Shown here: positions 8,865-17,640 of the stretch, in pieces
Numbering within the stretch: position 1 is the stretch's first letter
Layout of the letters: the number at the start of each line of letters is the position of its first letter
Assembly: GCF_003478335.1 (NCBI RefSeq)
Contig: NZ_QUFB01000002.1
Location: 1 to 64,000, forward strand
Direction of reading: 5' to 3'
Length of the DNA: 64,000 bases
From: Clostridium sp. AM49-4BH
GTDB lineage: Bacteria > Bacillota > Clostridia > Lachnospirales > Lachnospiraceae
Notes under the pieces: model-generated
What the model was told of the DNA's origin: nothing
What the model saw: the letters and a program-made list of their open reading frames with translations, nothing else
Database searches by the model: none
Translations under genes and position numbers: made by a program

Positions 8865-11039
8865 ATGAAAGACAAAATTTTTGAAGTGCTGCAGCGAATT
8901 GGAAGAAGTTTTATGCTCCCAATCGCGATCTTACCGGTTGCCGGTCTGCTTCTTGGACTGGGTAGTTCGTTTACGAACGAGACAACGATTGCAACGTATC
9001 ATTTAGGTGGTATATTGGGGAATGGAACGATATTGCATGCGCTGCTTGTGATCATGAACAAGGTCGGAAGTGCCGTGTTTGATAACCTGCCATTGTTATT
9101 TGCTGTAGGTGTCGCAATCGGAATGGCCAAAAAAGAAAAAGAAGTGGCAGCGTTATCTGCGGTGATCGCATTTTTCGTTATGAATATCTCGATCAATGCT
9201 ATGCTGAATATTAATGGCAAGATCTTGGAAGATGGGTCCATTGCGAAAAATGTGTTAGAGGGAACCATAGCCTCTGTCTGTGGAATTAATACATTGCAGA
9301 TGGGTGTATTTGGTGGTATTATCGTTGGTCTTGGTGTAGCTGCATTACACAATCGCTTTCATAAGATCATATTGCCGAATGCGTTATCATTCTTTGCGGG
9401 ATCAAGATTTGTTCCGATCATTTCCACTATAACGTATATGTTTGTCGGTATTATTTTGTATTATATATGGCCGGTTGTGCAAAATGGAATTTATGCACTT
9501 GGTGGATTGGTGACAGGAAGCGGTTATATGGGAACACTGATCTTTGGTGTTGTCAAAAGAGCATTGATACCATTTGGATTGCATCATGTGTTTTATATGC
9601 CATTTTGGCAGACTGCTGTTGGCGGAACCGCTGATGTGGCAGGACACATGGTTCAGGGTGGACAAAATATTTTCTTCGCTCAGCTTGCAGATTCTGCACA
9701 CATTTCACACTTCAGTGCAGATGCAACAAGATATTTCTCGGGTGAATTCATTTTCATGATCTTTGGTCTGCCAGGCGCAGCTCTTGCAATGTATCGCACT
9801 GCGAAGCCGGAGAAAAAGAAGCAGGTAGGAGGCTTGCTATTTTCAGCGGCCCTCACATCTATGTTGACAGGTATTACTGAGCCGATTGAATTTTCATTTT
9901 TGTTTGTTGCACCGATTTTGTTTGCAGTGCAAGTTGTATTGGCCGGTGCTGCATATATGATCGCTCATATATTAAATATCGCTGTGGGTCTTACTTTCTC
10001 GGGCGGATTTTTGGATCTGTTCCTGTTTGGTATTTTACAGGGAAATGATAAGACAAGCTGGCTTCGTATCATTCCGGTAGGAATCATTTATTTTATTCTT
10101 TATTATGTGATTTTTTCTTTCTTGATCAAAAAATTGAATTTAAAAACGCCTGGTCGAGAGGATGATACACAGGAAGTGAAATTATATACGAAGGCAGATG
10201 TTAATGCTAAACGTTCCGCAAAGGGGGATGATGGAAATATATCATCGGAGGATACACTTAGTGAAATGATCACGAGAGGTCTTGGCGGTAAGAACAACAT
10301 TGATAGTGTTGACTGCTGTGCGACCCGCCTTCGTTGTACTGTTGCAAGTGCAGATTTGGTTGATGATGTTCTGCTTAAATCGACAGGAGCCAGTGGAGTG
10401 ATCCATAAAGGAAATGGAGTCCAGATCATATATGGACCAAATGTTACCGTGATCAAGTCTAATTTGGAAGAGTATCTTGAAACAGCACCGGATATTATAT
10501 ATACTAATGATAATGAGAGTTGTTCAGAGTCAGATGATGCCACGCAGAGTCAGGAAATTAAAGGAAGTGTAGTAAAAACCGTTATTGTGTCCAGTCCGAT
10601 CACAGGTGTTGCAGCAGATCTGTCTACGGCACCGGATGAAGCTTTTGCGGATCGGATGATGGGTGATGGTGCGGTTGTAACCCCAACGGATGCGATCGTT
10701 AAGGCACCGGAAGATGGAGAGGTTGCGTTTGTGTTTGATACCAAGCATGCGATTGGATTTACGACAGATTCCGGTTTGAGCTTATTGATACACGTTGGTA
10801 TAGACACAGTAAAATTGGATGGTAAAGGATTTGAAGTGTTTGTCGAGAATGGTCAGCAGGTCAAGAAGGGTGATCCGCTGATGAAACTGGATATTGCTTA
10901 TCTGAAAGAGCACGCACCGTCAATCGTATCTCCGGTACTGTGTACGGAACTAGAGGATAACCAAAAGGTACGTTTATTAAGGGAGGGAGAAATAAAATCA
11001 GGAGAGGAGTTATTCGCTGTTGATTTTTATGAGGAATAA
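8865..11039 (+). CDS. PTS system EIICBA component, glucose/N-acetylglucosamine family
   Basis: This 724-residue single-chain permease takes up and phosphorylates a hexose. It has the EIIC membrane domain (about residues 1-420, ten hydrophobic segments, including GITEPIEFSFLF), EIIB (about 463-545, phosphorylated Cys in CCATRLR) and EIIA of the Crr type (about 575-720, His in LLIHVGIDTVKLDG). The order C-B-A matches PtsG-like or NagE-like proteins. Exact sugar specificity cannot be read from the sequence. Its antitermination leader resembles that of Bacillus ptsG under GlcT. Confidence 0.92.
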   Translation: MKDKIFEVLQRIGRSFMLPIAILPVAGLLLGLGSSFTNETTIATYHLGGILGNGTILHALLVIMNKVGSAVFDNLPLLFAVGVAIGMAKKEKEVAALSAVIAFFVMNISINAMLNINGKILEDGSIAKNVLEGTIASVCGINTLQMGVFGGIIVGLGVAALHNRFHKIILPNALSFFAGSRFVPIISTITYMFVGIILYYIWPVVQNGIYALGGLVTGSGYMGTLIFGVVKRALIPFGLHHVFYMPFWQTAVGGTADVAGHMVQGGQNIFFAQLADSAHISHFSADATRYFSGEFIFMIFGLPGAALAMYRTAKPEKKKQVGGLLFSAALTSMLTGITEPIEFSFLFVAPILFAVQVVLAGAAYMIAHILNIAVGLTFSGGFLDLFLFGILQGNDKTSWLRIIPVGIIYFILYYVIFSFLIKKLNLKTPGREDDTQEVKLYTKADVNAKRSAKGDDGNISSEDTLSEMITRGLGGKNNIDSVDCCATRLRCTVASADLVDDVLLKSTGASGVIHKGNGVQIIYGPNVTVIKSNLEEYLETAPDIIYTNDNESCSESDDATQSQEIKGSVVKTVIVSSPITGVAADLSTAPDEAFADRMMGDGAVVTPTDAIVKAPEDGEVAFVFDTKHAIGFTTDSGLSLLIHVGIDTVKLDGKGFEVFVENGQQVKKGDPLMKLDIAYLKEHAPSIVSPVLCTELEDNQKVRLLREGEIKSGEELFAVDFYEE

Positions 11040-11081
11040 TTATGTATAGAGTGACAAAGGTGTTAAATCATAACGCTGTAC

Positions 11082-11110
11082 TTGACGATAAATGAAAAAT
11101 AGGATAATAT
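11082..11110 (+). promoter_or_regulatory. Promoter of the que operon
   Basis: TTGACG at 11082-11087 and TAATAT at 11105-11110 have a 17-base spacer, 45 bases before the riboswitch. Confidence 0.65.
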
Positions 11111-11154
11111 AATTTATTGCCGTGGATAAATGTTATTTATGCATGGGTTCATAC

Positions 11155-11197
11155 AGACAGTTCATTTGTACCATCCTGTCTATAAATAAAACTCGGA
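11155..11197 (+). ncRNA. PreQ1-I riboswitch
   Basis: AGACAG at 11155-11160 pairs with CTGTCT at 11176-11181 around a loop beginning TTC and containing a later ACC. An A-rich tail, ATAAATAAAACTCGG, follows. This is the preQ1-I layout: a short P1 stem, a loop starting UUC, and an A-rich tail that docks into the stem and ends in a loop-pairing sequence. The tail's CGGACTGC (11194-11201) can pair with GCAGACCG of the downstream terminator with one mismatch, giving a plausible antiterminator. PreQ1 binding would therefore switch the queuosine precursor genes off. Confidence 0.85.
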
Positions 11198-11222
11198 CTG
11201 CATGAAACAGAGATTGTTTTTG

Positions 11223-11246
11223 GGCAGACCGTAGGTCTGCCTTTTT
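11223..11246 (+). terminator. Riboswitch-controlled terminator
   Basis: GGCAGACC at 11223-11230 pairs perfectly with GGTCTGCC at 11234-11241 across a GTA loop, followed by TTTTT. It lies between the preQ1 aptamer and queD and is the expression platform. Confidence 0.9.
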
Positions 11247-11277
11247 ATTTTGCTTTATAGGAAATTGGAGGGAATGC

Positions 11278-11697
11278 ATGTATCAATTGACGACAGAACA
11301 TAGTTTTGACTCGGCACATTTTCTTGCCGGATACGATGGAAAATGCGGTAATTTGCATGGACATCGTTGGAGAGTACTGCTGACGGTGCAGTCAGAGACG
11401 CTAAGAGAAGACCAGCAGCAAAAAGGCATGTGTGTTGATTTTGCGGAGTTAAAAAAAGATTTGCGGACGGAATTGGATGCGTTGGATCATGTGCTGATCA
11501 TTGAACAGGGCTCTTTGCGTGAGAGTACGATGAAAGCATTGCAGGAAGAAAAATTTCAGGTGGTTGAGATGCCGTTTCGACCAACCGCCGAAAATTTTGC
11601 CAGATATTTTTATGAATTGTTTACATTGAAAGGTTATCCGGTGGCGAAAGTAGAAGTATATGAGACACCGAATAACAGTGCAGTTTACTTTGTTTAA
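11278..11697 (+). CDS. queD: 6-carboxytetrahydropterin synthase QueD
   Basis: This 139-residue protein of the 6-pyruvoyltetrahydropterin synthase family makes 6-carboxy-5,6,7,8-tetrahydropterin from dihydroneopterin triphosphate, an early step to preQ0. The zinc-binding His residues are visible in SFDSAHFL and NLHGHRW, and the catalytic region LDALDHVLI and the Glu in KVEVYET are conserved. It is the first gene of the riboswitch-controlled operon. Its 3' end is part of the tandem repeat that follows. Confidence 0.95.
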   Translation: MYQLTTEHSFDSAHFLAGYDGKCGNLHGHRWRVLLTVQSETLREDQQQKGMCVDFAELKKDLRTELDALDHVLIIEQGSLRESTMKALQEEKFQVVEMPFRPTAENFARYFYELFTLKGYPVAKVEVYETPNNSAVYFV

Positions 11698-11700
11698 AAC

Positions 11701-11838
11701 GATGCGAGAGGTGACAGTGCAGCCTGCTTTGTCTGAAGCGATGCGAGAGGTGACAGTGCCGCTTGCTTTGTCTGAAGCGATGCGAGAGGTGACAGTGCAG
11801 CTCGCTTGGTCTAAAACTATGCGAGAGATGGCATCGTG
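11701..11838 (+). repeat. 39-bp tandem repeat after queD
   Basis: Three 39-base units (11701-11739, 11740-11778, 11779-11817) begin GATGCGAGAGGTGACAGTGC; a partial fourth starts at 11818. The last 27 bases of queD plus its stop (11674-11700) resemble the second half of the unit, so the array looks like duplication seeded at the gene's end. The unit is a multiple of three and remains open in one frame, encoding a 13-residue repeat (AMREVTVQLALSE-like), but there is no good ribosome binding site. It is probably not a gene. Confidence 0.85.
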
Positions 11839-11890
11839 GAGAAGTTATGCATGACAGGCTGCAGGCCGGGAAAGGAATGTAAGAGTTAGT

Positions 11891-12559
11891 ATGGCAGATT
11901 TTGAAGTGGTAGAAATCTTTGAAAGCATTAATGGGGAAGGACGATTTGCCGGAGAGTTATCTAATTTTGTGCGGCTAAAGGGATGTAACTTGCGCTGTAC
12001 GTATTGTGATACAGCTTGGGCCTATGAAGCAGATGCGCCACGTACGGTGATGACGGAAGAGGAAATCTGTGAGCGTCTGCTGCAATCAGGGATCAGTCGG
12101 GTGACACTTACCGGTGGTGAACCGATGATTGCAAAAAATATTGATGTATTGTTAGAAAGGCTGTCTCGAGAAGAGAGTTTAGAGGTGGAGATCGAGACAA
12201 ATGGCAGTGTTTCATTAACAGCGTTTCGTCAAATGAAGCGGCCACCGTCATTTACGATAGACTACAAATTGGCGGGAAGCGGCATGGAAACAAAGATGTG
12301 TATGGATAATTTTGCAGAGGTTGTAAAGCAGGATACGGTGAAGTTTGTTGTGTCCGGACGGAGTGATCTGGAAAGGGCCTATGAGGTGACGAGAGAGTAT
12401 CATCTGGATCAGCGCTGCATGGTAATATTAAGTCCGGTATTTGGCAGGATCGAACCGGCTGAAATGGTTGATTTTCTTCGTGAAAAACGATGGAATGGAG
12501 TACGGCTTCAATTGCAGTTGCACAAGTTTATCTGGGATCCGGATAAACGTGGAGTTTAA
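11891..12559 (+). CDS. queE: 7-carboxy-7-deazaguanine synthase QueE (radical SAM)
   Basis: The 222-residue enzyme rearranges 6-carboxytetrahydropterin to 7-carboxy-7-deazaguanine using S-adenosylmethionine and a 4Fe-4S cluster. The cluster motif [10 protein letters not shown] and the SAM-binding TLTGGEP are clear. INGEGRFAG at the N-terminus is typical of QueE. It follows the repeat array and precedes folE by 17 bases. Confidence 0.95.
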   Translation: MADFEVVEIFESINGEGRFAGELSNFVRLKGCNLRCTYCDTAWAYEADAPRTVMTEEEICERLLQSGISRVTLTGGEPMIAKNIDVLLERLSREESLEVEIETNGSVSLTAFRQMKRPPSFTIDYKLAGSGMETKMCMDNFAEVVKQDTVKFVVSGRSDLERAYEVTREYHLDQRCMVILSPVFGRIEPAEMVDFLREKRWNGVRLQLQLHKFIWDPDKRGV

Positions 12560-12576
12560 GAAAGGAAGATGGCATT

Positions 12577-13155
12577 ATGGCAATAGATACAGAAGCGATT
12601 AAGGTGCATGTTCGAGGTATATTGGAAGCATTGGGAGATGATCCGGATCGTGAAGGATTAAAAGAAACACCGGATCGTGTGGCTCGCATGTATGAAGAAG
12701 TGTTTGAGGGAATGAACTATACAAATCATGAGATTGCGCAAATGTTTAATAAAACATTTACCGATCGTATGGAATTTGGATCGGCTTCCAGAGATATGGT
12801 GATCGTTCGGGATATTGATATTTTTAGTTATTGTGAACACCATCTTGCTCTAATGTATGATATGAAAGTGACCGTTGCGTATATTCCAAAGGAAAAGGTG
12901 ATCGGACTTAGCAAGATCGCACGTATTGCGGATATGGTGGCAAAACGCCTTCAGCTGCAGGAACGCATTGGTACGGATATTGCAGATATTATGCAGGAGA
13001 TCTTGGAAAGTGAAGATGTGGCGGTTGTGATCGAGGGTACACATAGCTGCATGACAGCCAGGGGAATCAAAAAGAATGCAGCGACGACGAAGACCTTTAC
13101 ACTTCGTGGACAGTTTCAGGAAGATCAGAGCTTACAGATGAGACTTTTGTCATAG
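12577..13155 (+). CDS. folE: GTP cyclohydrolase I FolE
   Basis: The 192-residue enzyme opens GTP to 7,8-dihydroneopterin triphosphate, the substrate of QueD and also the folate precursor. Zinc ligands are in [10 protein letters not shown] and in [11 protein letters not shown], and SKIARI is conserved. Its place between queE and queC indicates a dedicated supply for queuosine, though it may serve folate too. Confidence 0.96.
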   Translation: MAIDTEAIKVHVRGILEALGDDPDREGLKETPDRVARMYEEVFEGMNYTNHEIAQMFNKTFTDRMEFGSASRDMVIVRDIDIFSYCEHHLALMYDMKVTVAYIPKEKVIGLSKIARIADMVAKRLQLQERIGTDIADIMQEILESEDVAVVIEGTHSCMTARGIKKNAATTKTFTLRGQFQEDQSLQMRLLS

Positions 13156-13230
13156 AGAAAGCAGTAGAAAATCAATAAAAGGCCTATAATAAAAACTTTA
13201 GGCTTGACATGATAGGAAGGAAAGAGTGTT

Positions 13231-13914
13231 ATGAGCAAAGCAATGGTTTTATTTAGCGGCGGCGTAGACAGTACAACCTGTCTGGGGCTTGCAATCGAAA
13301 AATATGGTAAAGAAAACGTGATCGCATTGTCGATCTCTTATGGACAGAAACACAAAAAAGAAGTGGAAGCAGCACGCAGCATTGCTGCATATTATGGAAT
13401 AGAACTTTTGTCTTTAGATCTGCAAAAGATCTTTACGTACAGTGATTGTTCTTTATTAGAACAGTCTGATGCAGAAGTTCCCAAAGAAAGCTATGCGGAG
13501 CAATTAAAGGAAACTTCCGGCAAGCCGGTATCTACTTATGTCCCTTTCCGTAATGGTTTGTTTTTGGCGAGTGCAGCGAGCATTGCTCTGTCGAAAAACT
13601 GTGAAGTGATCTATTATGGAGCGCATGCAGATGATGCGGCAGGTAACGCTTATCCGGATTGCAGCAGTGCCTTTAACGATGCAATGGGACAGGCAATTTA
13701 TTTGGGAAGTGGCAATCAGGTACGTATCGAGGCTCCGTTTGTCAATTGGACTAAGGCTAAAGTGGTCGGAGAGGGACTTCGTTTGAAGGTGCCTTATGAA
13801 CTTACGTGGAGTTGTTATGAGGGTGGTGACAAGCCTTGTGGTGTGTGTGGCACGTGTCGTGACCGCGCAGAAGCCTTTCGCGCCAATGGCGTTTTGGATC
13901 CGGCACTGCACTAA
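13231..13914 (+). CDS. queC: 7-cyano-7-deazaguanine (preQ0) synthase QueC
   Basis: This 227-residue ATP-dependent ligase converts 7-carboxy-7-deazaguanine and ammonia to preQ0. The PP-loop SGGVDSTTCLGLA is at the N-terminus, and the C-terminal zinc-binding cysteines appear as SCYEGGDKPCGVCGTCRDR. GGAAGGAAAG precedes the ATG. It sits in pathway order with its neighbours. Confidence 0.96.
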   Translation: MSKAMVLFSGGVDSTTCLGLAIEKYGKENVIALSISYGQKHKKEVEAARSIAAYYGIELLSLDLQKIFTYSDCSLLEQSDAEVPKESYAEQLKETSGKPVSTYVPFRNGLFLASAASIALSKNCEVIYYGAHADDAAGNAYPDCSSAFNDAMGQAIYLGSGNQVRIEAPFVNWTKAKVVGEGLRLKVPYELTWSCYEGGDKPCGVCGTCRDRAEAFRANGVLDPALH

Positions 13915-13993
13915 AGGAGAGGCAGGAGAGCTTAGATCACGGTATTGATCGGTAAGGTGGCATAAGGATGCTGCAACAGAGGGAGGAAATGCA

Positions 13994-14479
13994 ATGAGAG
14001 AACAGGAAAAGAGTATTACATTATTAGGAAACCAGGGGACGAAATATCCACAGGATTATGCACCGGAAGTTTTAGAAACATTTGTGAATAAGCATCCGGA
14101 TAATGATTATTTTGTCAAATTTAATTGTCCGGAATTTACCAGTTTATGTCCGATCACAGGGCAGCCGGATTTTGCAACGATCACGATATCGTACGTACCA
14201 GGAGAACGAATGGTAGAGAGCAAATCCTTAAAATTATATTTGTTTAGTTTTCGCAATCATGGTGACTTCCATGAAGACTGCGTCAATGTTATCATGAAAG
14301 ATCTCATTAAATTAATGGATCCGAAGTATATTGAAGTATGGGGCAAGTTTACACCACGTGGAGGAATTTCTATCGATCCATATTGCAATTATGGACGCCC
14401 TGATACCAAATGGGAACAAATGGCAGAAAAAAGAACGTTGTGGCACGATATGTACCCGGAAAAAATTGACAATCGATAA
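13994..14479 (+). CDS. queF: NADPH-dependent preQ0 reductase QueF
   Basis: The 161-residue single-domain (YkvM-type) enzyme reduces the nitrile of preQ0 to the amine of preQ1. The nucleophilic Cys is in [13 protein letters not shown], and [15 protein letters not shown] is the family signature. Its product, preQ1, is the ligand of the riboswitch at 11155, closing a feedback loop. It is the last gene of the operon; no clear terminator follows. Confidence 0.96.
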   Translation: MREQEKSITLLGNQGTKYPQDYAPEVLETFVNKHPDNDYFVKFNCPEFTSLCPITGQPDFATITISYVPGERMVESKSLKLYLFSFRNHGDFHEDCVNVIMKDLIKLMDPKYIEVWGKFTPRGGISIDPYCNYGRPDTKWEQMAEKRTLWHDMYPEKIDNR

Positions 14480-14565
14480 TTCTATCCTTTACAGAAAAGG
14501 TTTTGCGGTATATACTTATACAGCAAATATATTATGACAGAAGAAAGAAGAGAGTAGAAGAAAGT

Positions 14566-16200
14566 ATGAAAGTAAAAGATTATTTCAAAGAGCATAAGTG
14601 GATTATTCCGGTGGCAATAGCAGCAGGCGTACTTATTATAACAGCGATCGTGATCGCAGTATATTCGAGTGGACACTTTGCCAGAGGAACAAAGGTCAAT
14701 GGGATTGACGTTTCCGGTATGAGTGTGAAACAGCTTCAGAAGCGGATCGGAGAATATTCCATTAATGTCAAAGAACGCAAGATTGATGAGAAATCCAGAG
14801 ATGAAAGTTTTTTTGAGGAAACGATCAAAGGAAGTGACATCGGATTGGCAGTCGGCGATGCGCAGCCATTATATGATATATTGAAAGGCCAGGGATTCAT
14901 AAAGTTTTTTGCCGGAGACAAGAAAGATTACGAGATCAGTCATACACTGTCATATGATAAGGATCTTCTTGCGAAGGAAGTGTCGGCCTTAAAGGGGGCA
15001 TCTGCCACAGACGGTACGGAAGCGGTGAGCGCTTCGATTGCCGAGTATACAGAGGGAAAAGGTTATGAGATCGTTTCGGAGCAGCAGGGAGATATTTTGG
15101 ATGAGCAGGCAACCTGTGAGGCGATTGAAAAGGCAGTTGCATCATTGAAGGAATCTGTTGATCTAAGCAAGGAAAAAGCATATAAAAAGCCGGAGTTCAC
15201 CAGCGAAAGTGATGTCTTAAAAGATGCTGTAGAAACATTAAATCGTTATGTTAGTACAGAGATTACATATAAATTTGGTGATGATACTGTTGTATTAGAT
15301 GGTACGCGTATCAATAAGTGGATCAAGATCAAAAAGGACAACACAGTAAAGCTTCGTCGCAATAAGGTGGAGAAGTTTGTACAGGAACTTCATCGTAAAT
15401 ATGATACCGTATTTACCAATCGTAAGTTTAAGACCGCGTACGGTGATACAGTGACTGTATACGGTGGAGATTATGGCTGGTGGATGAATACAGTCAAGGA
15501 AACAGATAAACTGGTTAAATTGATCCAAAAAGGTGCTGTCAAAGAGCGTACACCGGAATATCGTCAAACAGCGGTCAGCTACGGTGACAAAGACTACGGT
15601 GATACCTATGCAGAAGTGGATCTGAGTGGTCAGCACGTGTTTGTGGTCAAAAATGGAAAAGTTGTATTTGATACTGCGTGTGTAACGGGAAATGAATCGC
15701 AGGGACATGCAACACCGGCAGGTACATATGGAATTACTTACAAGCAGCGCAATGCTACATTGCGTGGAGAAAATTATGAGACACCGGTAAGTTACTGGAT
15801 GCCGTTTAATGGAGGCATTGGTTTTCATGATGCGTATTGGAGAAGTCGTTTTGGTGGCACTTTATACCGTACCGGCGGTTCTCATGGATGCGTAAATCTT
15901 CCGCCATCATCAGCCAAGAAGATTTACAGCTTGGTCGAGCAGGGAACTCCGGTTATCTGTTATCATCGATCCGGAAGTTCCTCGAAGACAACGACAGATT
16001 CATCTACTAAACCGTCAGTAACGAAAAAGCCGACAGTAACGAAGAAGCCAAAGGTAACAAAGAAGCCAAAGCTGGCGAAGAAACCAAAAGCAACGAAGAA
16101 ACCAAAGCTGGCGAAGAAACCAAAGGCAAAAAAGAAGCCAAAGCTGGCGAAACAACCGGAGACAACCAAAAAGCCGGAAACGTCGGAGGATGAAGAATAA
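14566..16200 (+). CDS. L,D-transpeptidase (YkuD) with peptidoglycan-binding region and Lys/Pro tail
   Basis: The start at 14566 begins MKVKDYFKEHK, giving 544 residues. One N-terminal transmembrane helix (about 12-33) anchors an extracellular protein: a peptidoglycan-binding type 4-like region, then a YkuD domain whose catalytic motif is GGSHGCVNLP (Cys nucleophile). Such enzymes form 3-3 peptidoglycan crosslinks. The last 60 residues are Lys/Pro repeats (KKPK units) ending TSEDEE, probably a wall-embedded or polyanion-binding tail. Gene context gives no closer role. Confidence 0.9.
   Translation: MKVKDYFKEHKWIIPVAIAAGVLIITAIVIAVYSSGHFARGTKVNGIDVSGMSVKQLQKRIGEYSINVKERKIDEKSRDESFFEETIKGSDIGLAVGDAQPLYDILKGQGFIKFFAGDKKDYEISHTLSYDKDLLAKEVSALKGASATDGTEAVSASIAEYTEGKGYEIVSEQQGDILDEQATCEAIEKAVASLKESVDLSKEKAYKKPEFTSESDVLKDAVETLNRYVSTEITYKFGDDTVVLDGTRINKWIKIKKDNTVKLRRNKVEKFVQELHRKYDTVFTNRKFKTAYGDTVTVYGGDYGWWMNTVKETDKLVKLIQKGAVKERTPEYRQTAVSYGDKDYGDTYAEVDLSGQHVFVVKNGKVVFDTACVTGNESQGHATPAGTYGITYKQRNATLRGENYETPVSYWMPFNGGIGFHDAYWRSRFGGTLYRTGGSHGCVNLPPSSAKKIYSLVEQGTPVICYHRSGSSSKTTTDSSTKPSVTKKPTVTKKPKVTKKPKLAKKPKATKKPKLAKKPKAKKKPKLAKQPETTKKPETSEDEE
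16021..16175 (+). repeat. Lys/Pro codon repeats in the transpeptidase tail
   Basis: Degenerate 12-15 base units (such as aagaaaccaaagctggcg) repeat about ten times and encode (V/L/A)(T/A)KKPK. It is a coding low-complexity repeat that could change length without breaking the frame. Confidence 0.8.
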
Positions 16201-16318
16201 AATAACGAAAGGGTCAATGATAGTGATCCTATATGATTGCGGTACAGTGATGTCTGTTGCGGTAAGAAAGCGAGGCATTATTGCACCGCAATTTGCTTTG
16301 TGTTATCATTATATATAC

Positions 16319-16347
16319 TTGACTATATATGTACTCGACGATATATA
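16319..16347 (+). promoter_or_regulatory. Promoter of thyX
   Basis: TTGACT at 16319-16324 and TATATA at 16342-16347 are spaced by 17 bases in a run of alternating TATA sequence. The start codon is at 16404 after AAAGGA. Confidence 0.65.
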
Positions 16348-16403
16348 CAAAACTATATACACAATTTTGTGCATATAAAAGACGATCGGAAAGGATAAAA
16401 AAT

Positions 16404-17618
16404 ATGGTTACAATAAATACAATTGGTGTTTCGAAGGAGATTGACGGTGAGTCCGGTGTGCAGTTGACGGATGAGCTGACATTTCTGAGTGGAAAGTATG
16501 CAGGTACCTGCTATGCGGCAGACGGCTACGAGACAATACGTACGCAAGAACCGCAAAAGGCACTCAGACGTGCAGAAAATACGGCACAAAACGGTCATCA
16601 TTCTGTGTTTCAGCATAGTATGGTAACAATGGAAATACAGTGCCCGAAGATTATTGCAATGCTGCTTAACTCTATCGGAGTATCAAATACATCCGAAAAG
16701 AGTGCCAGATATACAAAGATGAAGCCGCAAAGTGAAAAAGAGGCCATACTTTATGAAAAGTGGCATGATATTTTGAAACAACAGATCGAAGCTTTGTATC
16801 CGGAGAAGTTTAGCGAGCGCGAGGCGGATAAACTTGCTTATGAGAATGCCAGATACATGTTGTCGGTCTTTTGCCCGACTTCGATGGTGTATTCGCTGCC
16901 GTTTCGCAATATCTTTTATGTGATGGACTGGGCGGAGCAGATGCGTGATCAGTTAAATGGACAGGCAGATGCATTCTCGAAGAGACTGGCAGAAGAACTC
17001 TCCGGGTTGGTAAAGTCCCTTGATGTCGTGATCGGTGGTAAGCGGATTTTTCATGATAATAAAAATGAATACTTTCGTTTCATGCCCGTGCAGGCGACCG
17101 GACAGCTGGACGATGATAATGTCGAGTACTTTGGAGATGTGTATACGGCAAAATTTTTGGCTTCTTTTGCACAGGTTGCACAGGAGCAGAGACATCGTAC
17201 GCTCCGTGTAAAGATCAACTTTGCGGGAGATAAGCCTGGGGAATATGGTTATTATGTACCGGAATTACTGCAGGAACAGTCACTTCAAGAGGAATGGCTG
17301 CAGGATATTGCCGGAGTCGCAGAGCAGTTCCCGCAGGGAATGTTAGTTTCCGTAACAGAGCAGGGACTGTTTGAGGATTTTGCCTTGAAATGTAAAGAGC
17401 GCATGTGTGGGAGAGCACAGCTGGAGATCATGCGGTTGACGGAAGAGCTGGTGGCACGTTTCGCGAAAAATAAGCAGAACCTGTCTTCTGCCAATCGGAG
17501 ACGTTTGGAGGATCTGTTAGAAGATGATAAGCCTTGTGCTCGTTGTGGATACCGTGATTTTCAGTGTGTGGAAGGTTGTAAATGGGGGAAAGCAGGGGCA
17601 CTGCTCAGACATATTTAG
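16404..17618 (+). CDS. thyX: FAD-dependent thymidylate synthase-like protein (long ThyX)
   Basis: The product resembles flavin-dependent thymidylate synthase: NGHHSVFQHSMVTMEI with KSARYTKM, and a later QEQRHRTLRVKI at the place of the RHRxxS signature. At 404 residues it is much longer than the usual 210-260. The signature is relaxed (RHRTLR, without the expected Ser). The C-terminus adds CARCGYRDFQCVEGC, four cysteines that could bind metal. If active, it methylates dUMP using methylenetetrahydrofolate and FAD. It may instead be a divergent paralogue. Confidence 0.75.
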   Translation: MVTINTIGVSKEIDGESGVQLTDELTFLSGKYAGTCYAADGYETIRTQEPQKALRRAENTAQNGHHSVFQHSMVTMEIQCPKIIAMLLNSIGVSNTSEKSARYTKMKPQSEKEAILYEKWHDILKQQIEALYPEKFSEREADKLAYENARYMLSVFCPTSMVYSLPFRNIFYVMDWAEQMRDQLNGQADAFSKRLAEELSGLVKSLDVVIGGKRIFHDNKNEYFRFMPVQATGQLDDDNVEYFGDVYTAKFLASFAQVAQEQRHRTLRVKINFAGDKPGEYGYYVPELLQEQSLQEEWLQDIAGVAEQFPQGMLVSVTEQGLFEDFALKCKERMCGRAQLEIMRLTEELVARFAKNKQNLSSANRRRLEDLLEDDKPCARCGYRDFQCVEGCKWGKAGALLRHI

Positions 17619-17640
17619 TAGAAAGGAATGAAGAGTTAAG

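Noticed and set aside
9402..9701. Antisense open frames in the PTS gene and similar long antisense frames elsewhere (for example 15295-15828, 20536-21086)
   Set aside because: They lie entirely within strong genes on the other strand, lack ribosome binding sites and give compositionally odd proteins.
11660..11854. Open frame overlapping the queD end and the 39-bp repeats as a real gene
   Set aside because: It starts inside queD in another frame, has no ribosome binding site and exists because the repeat length is a multiple of three.
16021..16175. Lys/Pro codon repeats as CRISPR or IS ends
   Set aside because: They are in frame with the transpeptidase and have no spacers or inverted ends.
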